DNA from: Hydractinia symbiolongicarpus
Taxonomy: Eukaryota; Cnidaria; Hydrozoa; Anthoathecata; Hydractiniidae
Length of the DNA: 64,000 bases
Assembly: GCF_029227915.1 (NCBI RefSeq)
Contig: NC_079881.1
Location: 21,923,501 to 21,987,500 of the forward strand
Direction of reading: 5' to 3'
A program made the position numbers and the translations under genes. This document shows positions 11,740 through 23,599 of this stretch, one piece after another. How positions within the stretch are numbered: the first letter of the stretch is position 1; each line of letters opens with the position of its first letter. Below the pieces are notes generated by a model. The model saw nothing but the letters and a program-made list of their open reading frames with translations, was not told the DNA's origin and searched no databases.

Positions 11740-12840
11740 TGCGAGCGTAAAGACACATCAAGCATGAAGAATGCACACTGGTCCTCAGATTTCCGTGCGC
11801 ATCTGTCCGCCTGCTAGCACGAAGTAACTGAATTAGTCGACGGTAGGTCTAAAATAATGCTGCGCGTAACCATTTCAATCACAATACTACTATTATCATG
11901 GAGACTAGTTGTTTCGGGTGTAATATATTTTCAAAAAATAACTTTCCTGCGACTTTAGCTAAAATATAAACACAGTTTACAACCTCATCATAGCAAAAAC
12001 AGTTGGCCAATATATTTTCATTTTGCAGAATAAGATCCCGTGAAAGTTCAAAAATAATCGTGACACCAGGATGAGCGCTTAGTAAAGATAAACCATGTCA
12101 CACAGTATCTGGAGTGCTAAATACACCTTTAAAAAATTATTGGAGCTTCGATTTAAATAAGAACACAGGAAACAGTCCGTTTTTAACACAAGGCCGAGCG
12201 CTTAGTACAGGTAAACCGTGTTGTATTTCCGTAAATGCATAATCTCCTTTTCCATAAATGTTGCTGTAGATAAACTGTATTTGACTACTTTAACTTTTCA
12301 GCCAAAGGTAGTTAAAGAGCTAGCTAGATAGGCACAACCCAAACATAAACATAAATAATGTTGGCTAGGATAAAAAGCTCTTATACTAAACTGAATAAAA
12401 ACTTTAAAAGAATAAGAATAAATAATGCTGGCTATAGCTAGCTAGCTGGCTTTACCATGATGTTGCCTTGACATCTACGTTTGTAGCCAAAATCTTTGTT
12501 TAGGAATCTGATTTGTTGAGGATTTCTTGTGTAAACATACAGAAAATAAACATTTTTATTGAAACAAAGTATTTGTTAAAGAAAACCGCAAAATAAGATC
12601 TTCAAACCTGACAAAATCACTTCCAAATCAAAATGGCTTTCGTTAGCGCATTCTAATCGTAGCATGTTTTTCGGTTTTTTTTCGGATTATGCCGTGATTC
12701 TGAAATTAAAATTCTTAAAACCAAAACAAAGTGCGTATAGTGCGGGAATTTTCCAAAACAAAGCAACGCGCGACCATTTTGAACACATAGGCTACGGCTA
12801 TTATTAAAGAGACTAGTTGTTGGCCCGTATATTTATCCGC
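11740..12840. repeat. Cluster of degenerate dispersed repeats
   Basis: Two diverged units sit in series. Each ends in a motif like CTATTATTAAAGAGACTAGTTG (about 11890-11915 and 12796-12818), and each resembles the tail-to-head junction of the element at 22260-22440. The middle part (11960-12500) shares ordered blocks with 5690-6340. No ORF of note. Confidence 0.5.
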
Positions 12841-13529
12841 GGATTCGCCTATCCTTTAGATACCATACTTCATGTCTCTCGTTACTTGTGGTATCATTTA
12901 ATGCACGAACAGACAGAAGAAAATTGCCTTATATGAGAAACATTGATATATTACACTTAAGCGATTCTTAATAACGGATGGTGCTGTTCAAATTTGCGCA
13001 AACTGTTATTTTGTAAGTAAGTAAGCAAGCAACGCAAAGTGTACCGTTCTTGGGGATTGCATTCTAACGGCTTTTCTCTTCCCCCTCTTTGACTGTAACT
13101 GTGTCACTAATGGACAAGCTGGTTCGCGGTCAGTAGATGGCTCCAGATGTGCTGACAACTACTTTTAAAAAAGGGGGCCGGAGTGGGGACCCGAACCTAA
13201 AAACTTAGTCAACTACAATTACACTATCACCTTTGAACTCTATTAAACATATGGATGAATTACTTGCGCTGCAGTGAACCTATTTGTGAATTTGAGTGTG
13301 TTGCTCCTTTTTACCTATAAACGAATGTATGTAGTAAACAGAAGTGTCTCATGAAAGGTACTAATTTCTGTAAAAGTTGTCATATTTTCAATACTTCACT
13401 CAGGCTAATCTCTGGATGCTGTAACATACGTAAAAGGATGTTTTGCTGAAATTCTTTTTCTGTTGAACACTGCGATTCGTGTAAATGTTTCTTCACCCTA
13501 TTCAATCCGGGGGTTTTCAAACATATCAT
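12841..13529. other. Intergenic with SINE fragment, no gene
   Basis: Apart from the tRNA-like segment near 13185-13243, nothing recognisable was found. ORFs are short and lack motifs. Confidence 0.5.
13185..13243 (-). mobile_element. tRNA-derived SINE fragment
   Basis: On the minus strand there is an A-box-like TAGTGTAATTGT followed by a perfect B-box-type GGTTCGGGTCC, then CCACTCCGG. The spacing is tRNA-like but there is no closable acceptor stem, so this is a SINE head and not a functional tRNA gene. Confidence 0.6.
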
Positions 13530-13565
13530 GACCAGGGGGAGGGGGGAGTCCCTTTTTACCTACCT

Positions 13566-13710
13566 TAATGACTTTTCAAAGGCTTGTCCAAATTTAATTC
13601 AACTTCGCATACTTATAGTACGTCACAAAAGGAACAAAATGGCGGCAATATATTTTTACTTGCGTGAGCACATTTTCTGTGACGTCATCGAAAGCTTGAA
13701 ATTTGTATAA
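13566..13710. repeat. Dispersed repeat R2, copy 1
   Basis: It matches 26691-26832 block by block: AGGCTTGTCCAAATT, TATAGTACGTCACAAAAG, TTGCGTGAGCACATTTT, TGTGACGTCATCGAAAGC. It holds a TGACGTCA palindrome at 13680-13687. Confidence 0.85.
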
Positions 13711-16380
13711 AATGCCACTATCTGCTTAAAATCCATTTAGTTCTAGAGCGAATTTTTACATATCTGTTTGAAGTTTCTGGAAGCTAAATAAATGTTATTT
13801 AATATATTTTTCGGTTTTTACATAGATCACATGAAAAGTTGCAAAATTATTGCCTAAAAATCCTTTTTTCTGATTTTAGGGTAAAATCCAAAAAATCAGA
13901 AAATCAGATTAATCGCGTGTCCAAAACATGCAAAATGATTCTTCTTGGTAAAACAAAGTTGTGTTGTAAGTTTCAAGTTCTAAGAATAATCCTAACAAAA
14001 TTTATTATATTTCCCCATTAAAAGAATTTCAAAGATTTTTAGGGGTAGTTTCGAGCAATAGCCAATATCAAAGCCTCTAAAAGATATTGGACCTGAAAAT
14101 AAAATTTGGGAAGCGGGTGCCTAATAGAGCATTATTAAAACTCAGTAAGTAACCATGCAACATAATATTAAGGAGTTTTGAAAAAAAATGTCAACGTAGG
14201 GGGGGATCCGAATAGGGTTTAATTTTATTCGTCAGGTTCAGCGATGCGGTTGATGATCACTACCTACCTTATTTTAATTTAAGGTGCTCTACAATTATTT
14301 CAAATTATTGAGTATAACGAACATTATATAATGATGCAAAGGTATCTGGCATGTTTACACAACTATCAAAAACATTAATTGAATATATTCAGTTACCTCA
14401 CTTATCTCAAGTACATAAATTGGGTTGAAATTAAAAAAAATGTGTTTTTAAAACCATTACAATGAACCCAAAAAACATGCCTGAAATATGATAATTTGAA
14501 TTCAAAAATGATTTCAATCAAAAAGTATCCCTGAATAGACCAAAGCGTCTCTAAACACTAACAGATTTGTGCAAGAAAATTTTAGTAAAAATTTAACGAC
14601 ATTAAACAGTCATAAAGGGTGACAAAAATTAAAAATAATATTTAGGACATTTAGGATATATTTGTTTTGTTTTGATTTTTATATAAATATCTAAATTTCA
14701 GAGCAGGCTGGATGTTTAACACGAAAAACAAAATGTTTCATTTGTACCCTTTCAGAAATAATTGTTTCTAAATTATTGTAGACTAGCATTATTTTCTTCT
14801 TATGATCTATAAAGGCTGACTACATTATAAGTTTATGAAACATTTCATAAGCAGCTACATTAAAACAAGGTTGCCAAAATTGTTAGAATTTTGTAAAAAA
14901 AGATCTTTTACCAACTATTACATATTGGACAAATCAGATAACAGAAAATTTTGAGAAATAACACACTTTTTTTTCCGATGCGCAAGACATAGGAAATAAG
15001 GATGCCTTTCCGTTACCAAGAAAAGTGGCACCTGAAAAAAGATATATTTTCGCGCATGCGTCTGGATGGTAATGTTTAAAAAGATGGTGTCATATTTAAG
15101 AAGGTAACGATGCACGTCTCAACACAGAATTCAATGTAATTATGTATAAATCAGAGTAAAAAGTTTATGTCCGTAACGAACAGCTATTTTTTTCTCATTT
15201 ATAACCAACAATCAGAAAAACAGCTACTTTGAAAAAATCTTTTAAAAATTATTATGGTATCTTCCATCTGCAAATGTCATCTTTTTCGTCGCCTGTTATT
15301 ATTTATAACGTGACCACCAAAAACATCATGTGATAAGATTCGTTGACTTGTAAGTAGAGTTTTAGTCTGGGTCAAATGAGATGGAATCTAAATCCGCATC
15401 ATTGAACTAACAGTATGACATTGGTATCAACTAAACCGTGTATGTTGATCTGTTCAACTGTATCTGATGGCTGATGTTATCTGTTTATTGGTTTTAACGC
15501 AGGCGAAAACATTAAAGTTAAAAGAAATTTCGACACGCGATGTTGGAGCTGAAACACCACTTTCTATATAGATTCAAATTAATATATAATCTAAAGTCAG
15601 ACAGGTAACAGTCTAATGACTCAATCAATGGCTAACATGACACAACCGAATGGTAAAGCTCTTGCAAGACACAGCGAGTCACCGAGCGCTACATAGGTCC
15701 TCCCAAGTCAGAATAGGAAATCCTGCTCTCCTAGACAGTAAATTCTGTGCGCATAAAAATACGAAATACTTACATATTGTACTGCACAAAAATCCAGTCG
15801 GAAAATTTTTTCAGCCAATCAAAATGCTCAAATTCTGTCAAAATATCTCATATTAAAGATATTTGGGCATTTTATCACAACAACAATCAGAAACGGACAG
15901 TCCGATTTGTTGATTAACCAACTGACAGAAAAGATAAATTTGATAGGATTAGAAGAGATGTCCAGACAATAATAAAACAGTGGTAAAAAGATTTTTACTC
16001 TTTTGTCTTAAATTAATACTTTGTGAAGGATGACTTATTTATTTAACTTTAATAAATTCATCAGAACTCCCCCTTGTTTGCAATCTATACAAACTAATGT
16101 AAGATTTCTTTCAAGATTATGGAACATAAAGAATTTTTGCAAGAACAAAGTCGTGACCACCATTAGTGAAAAGGGAGTTATTAAAGTTATTTCATTCAAT
16201 CGTTTTATTGTCGTACAATCATAAACTTGGTCATAAATTTAACAATATAATAAAAAATTTTGTGATACAAATTTTCCCAATTAAACTACAGAAGTTGTGC
16301 AAACTCAGCAATTGCTCAACGAGACAACCGTCTAAGATATCAATCCTATTTCCATGCTGAGCGCTAAGCAGAAATGATCG
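13711..16380. other. Intergenic, no supported gene
   Basis: AT-rich sequence with scattered short ORFs in both orientations (for example 13839-14021, 14918-15115, 15650-15856, 16030-16224). None has a recognisable domain or good splice-linked partners. It lies downstream of the sFRP gene. Confidence 0.5.
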
Positions 16381-16384
16381 ATTT

Positions 16385-16455
16385 ACTCAGTTATAGACTC
16401 TGGCATGACTCGGCCGAGGTTTGAACCCAAGACCTCCCGCACTGAAAGCGAACGC
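16385..16455 (-). mobile_element. tRNA-type SINE fragment
   Basis: On the minus strand GTTCGCTTTCAGTGCGGGAG leads into a B-box-like GGGTTCAAACC and then CTCGGCCGAGTCATGCCAGA, a layout typical of tRNA-headed SINEs. No convincing A box or acceptor stem was seen. It lies about 400 bases downstream of the sFRP stop codon. Confidence 0.6.
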
Positions 16456-16848
16456 TTTTCAATTCAAACAATAATTAATACGAAACTTCTAATATTACAG
16501 CTGCTAAGAATTAAAAACATTACTGTCATCATCGCTCCATGCAATTTCTATGACGCGAATAATAATAAAATTAACATCAAATAATCCGAATTTGTTAACA
16601 CTCAATGAAATTTTATCGCGCTTGACACAAACATAAGGTGAGGAATATTTTCATCAAGTGCATTGTGGGTGGGAAATGGAAGACAATCAGTTTATTTGTG
16701 GAATTTTATGGTACGCTACACATCTGTCATATCTACATATATACAAAGACGTTGATTAAATTTTTAAAACTTGTGTTTATACTAATTGCTATACAAAATC
16801 TCGTCACTCATATGTATAAAAAAAAATTTAGCCACACTTTCTAAACCT

Positions 16849-19800
16849 TTACTTTGACGATGCTGGTATATACTTGTTCAAACTCAAAACACGATGTAGA
16901 ATTGGTTCATCATAGTTCTGCAGGACAAGCAGTTTTTCTTTTTGCTGCTTCAGTGACTTCTCATATCTTCTTCTCCATTTTCTTAATAGCCTTTTTCGTT
17001 GATGTGTTTTTCTCACAATAATGGTTTTTTCGTCCAGATACAATCTTTCTGAATATAGTTCATTGTGAACAGCCTCCTGGCCAAATATAAGATACTTCTT
17101 ATCGTAGTCTAACTGTTGACATAAACATGGTGAATTTGACCACAGATTAATCATTTCATATCGCTTCATGAATGTTTTTCCTAAAAATATAAATTGGCGC
17201 GAGCTCTAATAATTGTGATATTTAAAAACGTCTTTTGAATTTAGAAACTAGAAATCTTCAGATAAATTTAAGTTCACATAGCTGTCTGGAAAGAAGCATA
17301 TAGTGAATGATGTAGCGGCTATCACTGTTGTTGACTTCTTATAATTTCACGCCTAAATTCTGCAATGTCTAGTCTTAATCCACTAAGCGCTTCAGGCTGG
17401 GTAAATTTGTAAAATATTTGACTGGTTGAATATAAGGACTTATCTGTTACTGCTGTTTGGTAGGATGTAAAAGATGTATGGAAAAAATCATTTAATTTTT
17501 TTTTATCTCAACTCACCTGATTTGAACACTTTCAAAATTTTGAACCGCAGCTTTAATTTTCCATTAGCTGTTTTCGTTTTAGACATGTATTGTGCCTGGA
17601 TTGCTAAAACAATAAATGAAACAAAATAAAATAATAATACAGAATTAAAAGGAGATATTTCGTTATATCCTGTTTGGGGTAGTACCAGAGAATAGTTTAA
17701 AACTTATGGTTACAAATGTCAACCTGTCTTACCATAATGCGTATCTACAAACTGCTTGTAGCGACGTAATTTGTTCTTTTGTGGACAGGCTGGACACTTT
17801 TTCTCTTGCACATCAGTTTGAGAATCAACATACTCTATAAAGAAAAAAAATATGTTCATGTTAACATTAATGTTTTATGCTCTTAAATCTTAAGGAAGCA
17901 TTTGGTGGCTCTATTTTCTATTTTTAGATTGAAATCACGCGCAAATGATAAAACTTTTTATACCACACCCTTTGTAGTAATTTATAAGCAGGACGATAGC
18001 CTATTTCATTTGATAATTGATTTTTAATTTGCTTGTCAACATTTCAAATCCCAAAGTTTGAGGCTAGTTTGGGTAAATAAACTCAATGTGTTCAAATAAG
18101 ACGGAAGTGTTTATTCGTTTCCGTATTCATCGTTTGGTGTTAACTAGTTAAAATTGATAGAAATAAACTTCTGTGCTTTGCCGAAATATTTTGTAATTTT
18201 TAATTTGCACTCAATTATTTCAAGTTTTGTATCGAGAACGGAAATGTCGATATGCTTTATTATTTCCTTCACTTGACATTTTTATGCCACGTGTTGTATT
18301 TAAGTTTGGCGTGCTCATGTGAAAACATATTTTCTAAATAATTCCTTTTATTTTTTTATTGTTTTTCTCTGTTTTAATTATGTAACAACATACATTTCTC
18401 TCTTTTGATCCGCTCAAGATTTGACGTCACTGTGAAAAGTAAATATTGAGAGATCATTACAATGAATTGTTATCTGTTTCATCTCTGAACGTGTGATGTG
18501 TGTTGTTATAAAATCAAATTGGTAGCCAGTAAGAAATACATCAAAATTTGCCTGTTGTTCGTATATCGTATTTGCTCTTTCGTGCATATATATTTCGTGT
18601 ATTCGTAGCACGACTATTTTGTTTTGTGAGATGTGACATGAAAGTTATTCACTTAACAGACGAATAGTTTAGACTATTTTTGTTGTTGTTTTTTCTTGGA
18701 AACCTTATCAAGACATTAAGGTTAGGCGAGACGACAATTTTTATTGCCTCGTTTATTTGAAACATAATCAGGAAGTTTTGTATTAGTTAACTACGAACAG
18801 TCGAGCATAAAACATTGGCACAAAATTGAACTTCCAGGTCTTTTAAAAAGGGTATATAAATTGCGGGTTATGTTTACAGGTTTTGATCGAAGTTGAAACC
18901 AACATTTAGTTTTTGATAAACCATGAAAAATCGTTGCTTCACATTGCAAAAAAAATTATTCTTTCTTTTTTTTTGACTTCCCAACTTCATACAAAAAAAT
19001 AATAAAAACAAAGAAAGAAAGTTATTGTCACTTAGGAATAAAAATAGAAAGGACAAGAGCTCGCGTGTCGAGTAATTCTAAACTCGTCTTTGAGAGTGTG
19101 CTTTGATGTGGTCTGCTGAAGTGGATTTGTCGTCAAAGAAAATCTTGCAGACGTCTATGTTGAAGATGATGCTTGTCACTGACCTTCACATGATAGAAAT
19201 CAACTTTAAAGCATTTTTCCTATCCCCCTTTAAACATTGAATGAAAGTTATAGATGTTAGTTGCCACATCATCCCTTCAACCCACCCACCCATCCACCTC
19301 TCCACATTTACATTTTTCAGTGAAGAAAATAACGAATCTAAAGTTTTCTTGAACACATTTTCGTGACATCTTTTTTGAGCCAAAAAAACGGGGGTAAAAT
19401 TTTTTTCGTATTGCGTTAAACTAACCACTGAACGTAATTTGAAATTTAAAAAGTTTCATTAAAAGTCAAACTAATGTTGACATTAAACATAACCTGACCC
19501 TCAAAAATGTGATATACGTAAATGAATTATTAATGGTAGACAGAGCTGTGCCCATCCAACGGTAGCATTTTATCTGCTATGGTAACATTTGAACACACAA
19601 AGGAAAGTGTTTTCTAGCAACCAATATCTGCAAAGCAACACAGAACAAGCGAGGCGTCTGCCTCAATAAAGAATATTACAAACATCCGATACAAACAATA
19701 GAATCCACCAAAAATTTAACTATGTAATTATTACGCGAGCTCTTCTTTTTATTCATAATATGATGAATATTTATTTTTTCTTTTATTATAGAAGCTTAAT

Positions 19801-20501
19801 CGCGGAATTTTTTTAAATTTTTTTAAGTCATGTTTTGAAATACTTCTGTAGAAGTACATTGTGGTCATCTTTCAAAATAACTGATCTTTTAATTTACAAG
19901 ACACACTCCCTGAGTCATGCGGAGAGTTTGCAATGTAGGCGTTTATATCTGATATTGGTTTTGTTTATCTCATCCTACGCTTTAAAAAAACAAAAAAGCA
20001 AACAGCCTTACTTTTTCGTGTGACTATTGATTTCGGTTTGATGCAGACTTTGGTCTCATAATCAGGGAGATTATCGCAACTCAACTCAGTTGGCCAGTCA
20101 ATCTGTAATTTCTTCATAGCTTTTTCACATTTATGCTGCACGTTTTGGCAAACAGATTTACACGGTAGAACTCTTTCGGGATGATTTTTAAAACAAACTG
20201 GATTGAACATGGTACATACGAAAAATAACAATTCACTCCAGCACTTTTCGCCTTTAAAAAACTGCAAATAGCGGACTATTTCCGACTGTCTGGTGTTGGT
20301 GAGATACATACGTTCTGGAAGTCTGGTGCTGTTGTAACCAAGTGTCTGACAAACAGGTATCGTCAGTGGTTGACATTTTGATGGTCGTGGATAAAAATAA
20401 TCCGGCATTGGATACTGCTTCAACAAAACATACGAAGCAAAACACATTGAGAATTGTAACCATAGTAACACCAGCTTTAAACCAAGCATTTTGAGTTGCA
20501 T
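16849..20501 (-). CDS. SFRP: Secreted Frizzled-related protein (CRD + NTR)
   Basis: sFRPs are secreted Wnt-binding proteins that tune Wnt/Frizzled signalling. Four exons (minus): 20501-20012, 17834-17733, 17603-17517, 17180-16849, all phase 1 at the junctions, give 336 aa. Residues 1-22 form a hydrophobic signal peptide. The Frizzled CRD has the ten expected cysteines (43, 51, 87, 96, 103, 114, 118, 125, 142, 153) and family motifs (PLTIPVCQTLGYNSTRLP, NPVC, LPCKSVC). The netrin-like domain starts at CPAC (177, 180) and contains PCLCQQLDYDKKYLIFGQE (C245, C247). The basic C-terminal region (RKRLLRKWRRR) suits heparan-sulfate binding. No transmembrane helix follows the CRD, so this is not a Frizzled receptor. 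The NTR seems to lack two cysteines found in vertebrate SFRP1. The exact subfamily is unresolved, hence a generic symbol. Confidence 0.9.
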
Positions 20502-20780
20502 TTTCTACTGGTAATAAGTTTTTTATAAAATGTTAACAATGTATCTGGTCCTTCACTGTTCTCGCAGAAACTTTAAATACTTTTTTCCTTTCCTTTCTTT
20601 TCTATAATCTCTTTACAACAATAAAATACTTTTTATAATAATACACTTGAGATCACTTCGTTAAGTTCTTCAAGCAATATGATGTAATCGACACGATGGT
20701 TCAGTTTATTGTGTCACTCTTCGTGCAGTAACAAGTTTATTTATGTCACAATAACCAATCAGCGGTAAGGAGCAATCAAT
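20502..20780 (-). promoter_or_regulatory. Probable sFRP promoter region
   Basis: Sequence just upstream of the sFRP start codon. A CCAATCAG box (plus-strand orientation) is at 20755-20762, about 250 bases upstream, and AT-rich TATA-like stretches lie near 20625-20645. The transcription start cannot be placed from sequence alone. Confidence 0.35.
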
Positions 20781-22030
20781 TTCTACTCATAAAAATGCTT
20801 TATCGGTAACATCATAATTAGGCAAGTATGTTAACGACCTAGGGGGTTAAGAGGAAAAGAAATTCGTTAACTCACGCTTGCCAATTCATTACCTATCTGA
20901 TAGCAGCAAACACAAAAGGCGGATGTGATATACTGTATTCTCGTTACAAAAAAAACGCAGGAAATGTTTGAAAGTTTTGGGTCCTTATTAATGCCATTAT
21001 TGTCAATTAAGACAAGTTATAATGGTATAATTCTTCTTCTTAATTTTTCACAGATGTCATTCTTGTGGTCGGAGATTGAAATTTCTGCAGTTAAGAGAGT
21101 ACAAGCCAGAGGGGTAATTTCTTTGGATTAGAGCGTAATTAGGACTTTCTAACAAGATGGATAGTTGATATTATCAAATTAGTATCACTGAGTATCACAG
21201 ATTAACTAATTCATTAGCAATATAATACTTCACCCTCCCTGTATTGAACTGCATACTTGTGTTGCGCCTATCGCTAATTATTTTTGAAACAGTGGGAAAA
21301 TTTACTTAATTACATTTTAATTAGTACTAATCAGAAGAAAATATTTTCATCAGGCATTTTCTAAATGCTTTTACTTTATATAGAGTTGTTCGTATTAGTT
21401 TGTCCGATTTAATTTAATTTTTATATATTATAATTCTTCTGTAGATTATAAGATGATAATTCTTTCAATTTTAACTAGCAACCAAGACATTCGATAAAAA
21501 TTAGAATGCCACACAAAGGCAGCTAAGTGTAAAACACTCATAAAAAAATCCACGTTTCGTCCATCGTTAAGTTTTGGTTTTCGGATTATCAACCTTCGTA
21601 TATACATCCGGCATTGCCATTCAATGTAATCTTAGCATGAGTAGCTGTTGGGCTACCATTTTTAACAAAATACGGGTGTCAAAAAGGTTAACTAGCTTAA
21701 AGAGCGATCGTTGAATGTCAGATTGCGTACTAACGTACGGGCAAGGCATAGAAATCATTCCAAAAAAGGCTTTTCCAAAACACCAAATAAAAACATAGGG
21801 TACAACCTATCTTAACATCGTCTCAACAAAAACAGTCACATGACATTTTTTATTTGCGAAATAAGTTCGTTAGGGTGCTCTAAAAGTGTAATTTTACTTA
21901 AACAAAAACGCAATGTTTGTTTCAAATCCAGTGAAGCGCTTATAATGACGCAGTATTTCTGATGTAATATGTTTTTCAAAGAATGATCTTCCTCCAAGTT
22001 TGACGTTGTTACCCTGTCATAGCAAAAACA
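20781..22030. other. Intergenic, degenerate repeats, no gene
   Basis: Short ORFs at 20925-21131 (plus) and 21836-22033 (minus) have no recognisable features. Sequence around 21670-22030 resembles parts of the repeats near 5.7 kb and 12 kb (for example CATAGCAAAAACA). Confidence 0.5.
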
Positions 22031-22259
22031 CAACCTCGTCCCAGGGCTATTTTTCTCTTTGTTTGTTTAAACTAATGATGGGGCCATCATTTTCGAAAAT
22101 TAAATTTAACTGCTAATTAACTTCAGATAAGAACGACTATATTTACTTTTGCGCGCCAACAACTTTGGTAGAAAAAAATGCGTTTAAATTTGAAAAAAAA
22201 GTTGCATTTTCTGGTCTTATAATTATCCTGCCTTAATCTGCAGTCAACAAATCAAATCG

Positions 22260-22440
22260 AACTAGTCGTTGCCCGTGGAAAAGTCTACGGGTTCGCCCGT
22301 CCTTTATATTTACCCGTCGCAACAAAGTGGATAAAAATATATCGCATTTGATATTCGTGTTTCCGCTGAACATGATTCTCTAACTCAGCGTGGGGGTCCG
22401 CGCAGATACAGACAGACGACGGCTATTATTATAGAGATAG
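22260..22440 (+). mobile_element. Short non-autonomous element, class unclear
   Basis: It begins ACTAGTCGTTGCCCGTGGAA with a small inverted repeat (CCGTGGA / TCTACGGG) and ends in ACAGACAGACGACGGC then TATTATTATAGAGA. Truncated relatives with the same head (ACTAGTTGTTGGCCCG) or tail lie at 11.9 and 12.8 kb. It has no ORF. A SINE-, Helitron- or Penelope-derived origin are all possible. Confidence 0.5.
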
Positions 22441-22744
22441 ACTCAATTAAATATTTTCAAGCTCAAAATTTTTTTATATATTATCACGCACTGTATATTT
22501 AAAAACTTATTTTTACTTTATTACAATCGATAATTTTCAACTTTTCAACTTGGATTTGACAATGTCAAAATGAGGCGTTTGATGGCCAAAAATAGAAGTG
22601 TTTTAAATGTCGTCCTTTGAAAAGAATTTTGTGTTAAGTATTTTTACCGGAAGACAAAGTTTGTGAGAACATTCGTTTTGTTTTGAATTTATGTCCATAA
22701 TTTAAATTTTACGATCGTTTAAGCTTCGATAATATTTTTCGCTA

Positions 22745-22832
22745 CAGCAACCTCGATCCCAGGGCCTGTAGCGTTTTTTGATATGAGGATGAATACCAAA
22801 AAACGCTACAGGCCCTGGATTCGAGGTTGCTG
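22745..22832. mobile_element. Hairpin MITE, near-perfect palindrome
   Basis: Two arms of about 37 bases, starting CAGCAACCTCGATCCCAGGG and closing with CCCTGGATTCGAGGTTGCTG, are separated by a short loop. Termini match the CCTCG..CCCAGG family seen at 23023, 23515, 27331 and 42105. The minus-strand ORF 22702-23277 runs through it and is not a gene. Confidence 0.85.
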
Positions 22833-23022
22833 TTTCTTCTGCATTTCTGTATTGTGTGCAACACAATTTTGTTTTATATAAGAACGAGTTTATAGAAAAA
22901 TTTGGGGCAGAATGCGCCAAAGTTAGGAACATATTCAGAACATGCCTACCTCGACAGAAGTGGTAAAAGCAGATAGAAAAGGAAGAAAAGGATTTCTCAC
23001 CTTCATGTCTTATTGTTGGATC

Positions 23023-23068
23023 AACCTCGTGCCCATTGCAATCGGAAAAAATTCCTGGGGACGAGATT
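23023..23068. mobile_element. Short member of CCTCG..CCAGG MITE family
   Basis: AACCTCGTGCCCATTGC faces CCTGGGGACGAGATTG in inverted orientation within 46 bases, a deleted or minimal copy of the hairpin family. Confidence 0.6.
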
Positions 23069-23514
23069 GTTGCTAGACTAAGCATTAGTAAAAAAGCATT
23101 TTCGCTATTATTTAAAAATTTTGTACTTTTATGGAATTTGATTTTTTTAGTACTAAAATATTTCCTTATCACAAAAAATTTCCGTCGCTTTTGTGTGATA
23201 ATTCTTTTTTGGCACAATACATTAACTCCATAAAAGTATGACATTGTCAACATCGAAAGTTGAGGCTCTATCATCAATTCTTATTGTAAGTAAGACTTTT
23301 AATCATCACCACCGCAGATTTGCTCGATAACGTATTTATGCAAAAGGTTTTTGTCTCTTTCTATCTAACAACAGAATTATCTGAGATGACATGATTATCA
23401 AGTTGACCCAAAAATACGTAACAAGATCGCATTCAAACTTAATTCTAATGACGACAGCACGCCATTAACAACAAAAACCTGAGGTGATTCGGTTAATCCT
23501 TGAAATAATACTAA

Positions 23515-23580
23515 CCTCGTCCCCAGGATGTGTTTTTGTTAAAGGCGTAACCTAAAAATCCTGGAAAGAATGTTGCACCT
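23515..23580. mobile_element. Degenerate member of CCTCG..CCAGG MITE family
   Basis: The left terminus AACCTCGTCCCCAGGAT is intact. The right side (AAATCCTGGAAAG) is a partial inverted match. Confidence 0.5.
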
Positions 23581-23599
23581 AACAGAAAAATAGAAAAAT

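Noticed and set aside
13185-13243. Possible tRNA gene
   Set aside because: A and B boxes are present but the ends do not pair; SINE fragment preferred.
16385-16455. Possible tRNA gene
   Set aside because: A B box is present but there is no convincing A box or acceptor stem; it is better explained as a SINE.
22702-23277. 191-residue minus-strand ORF
   Set aside because: It runs through two hairpin MITEs and contains no domain; its codons follow the repeat.
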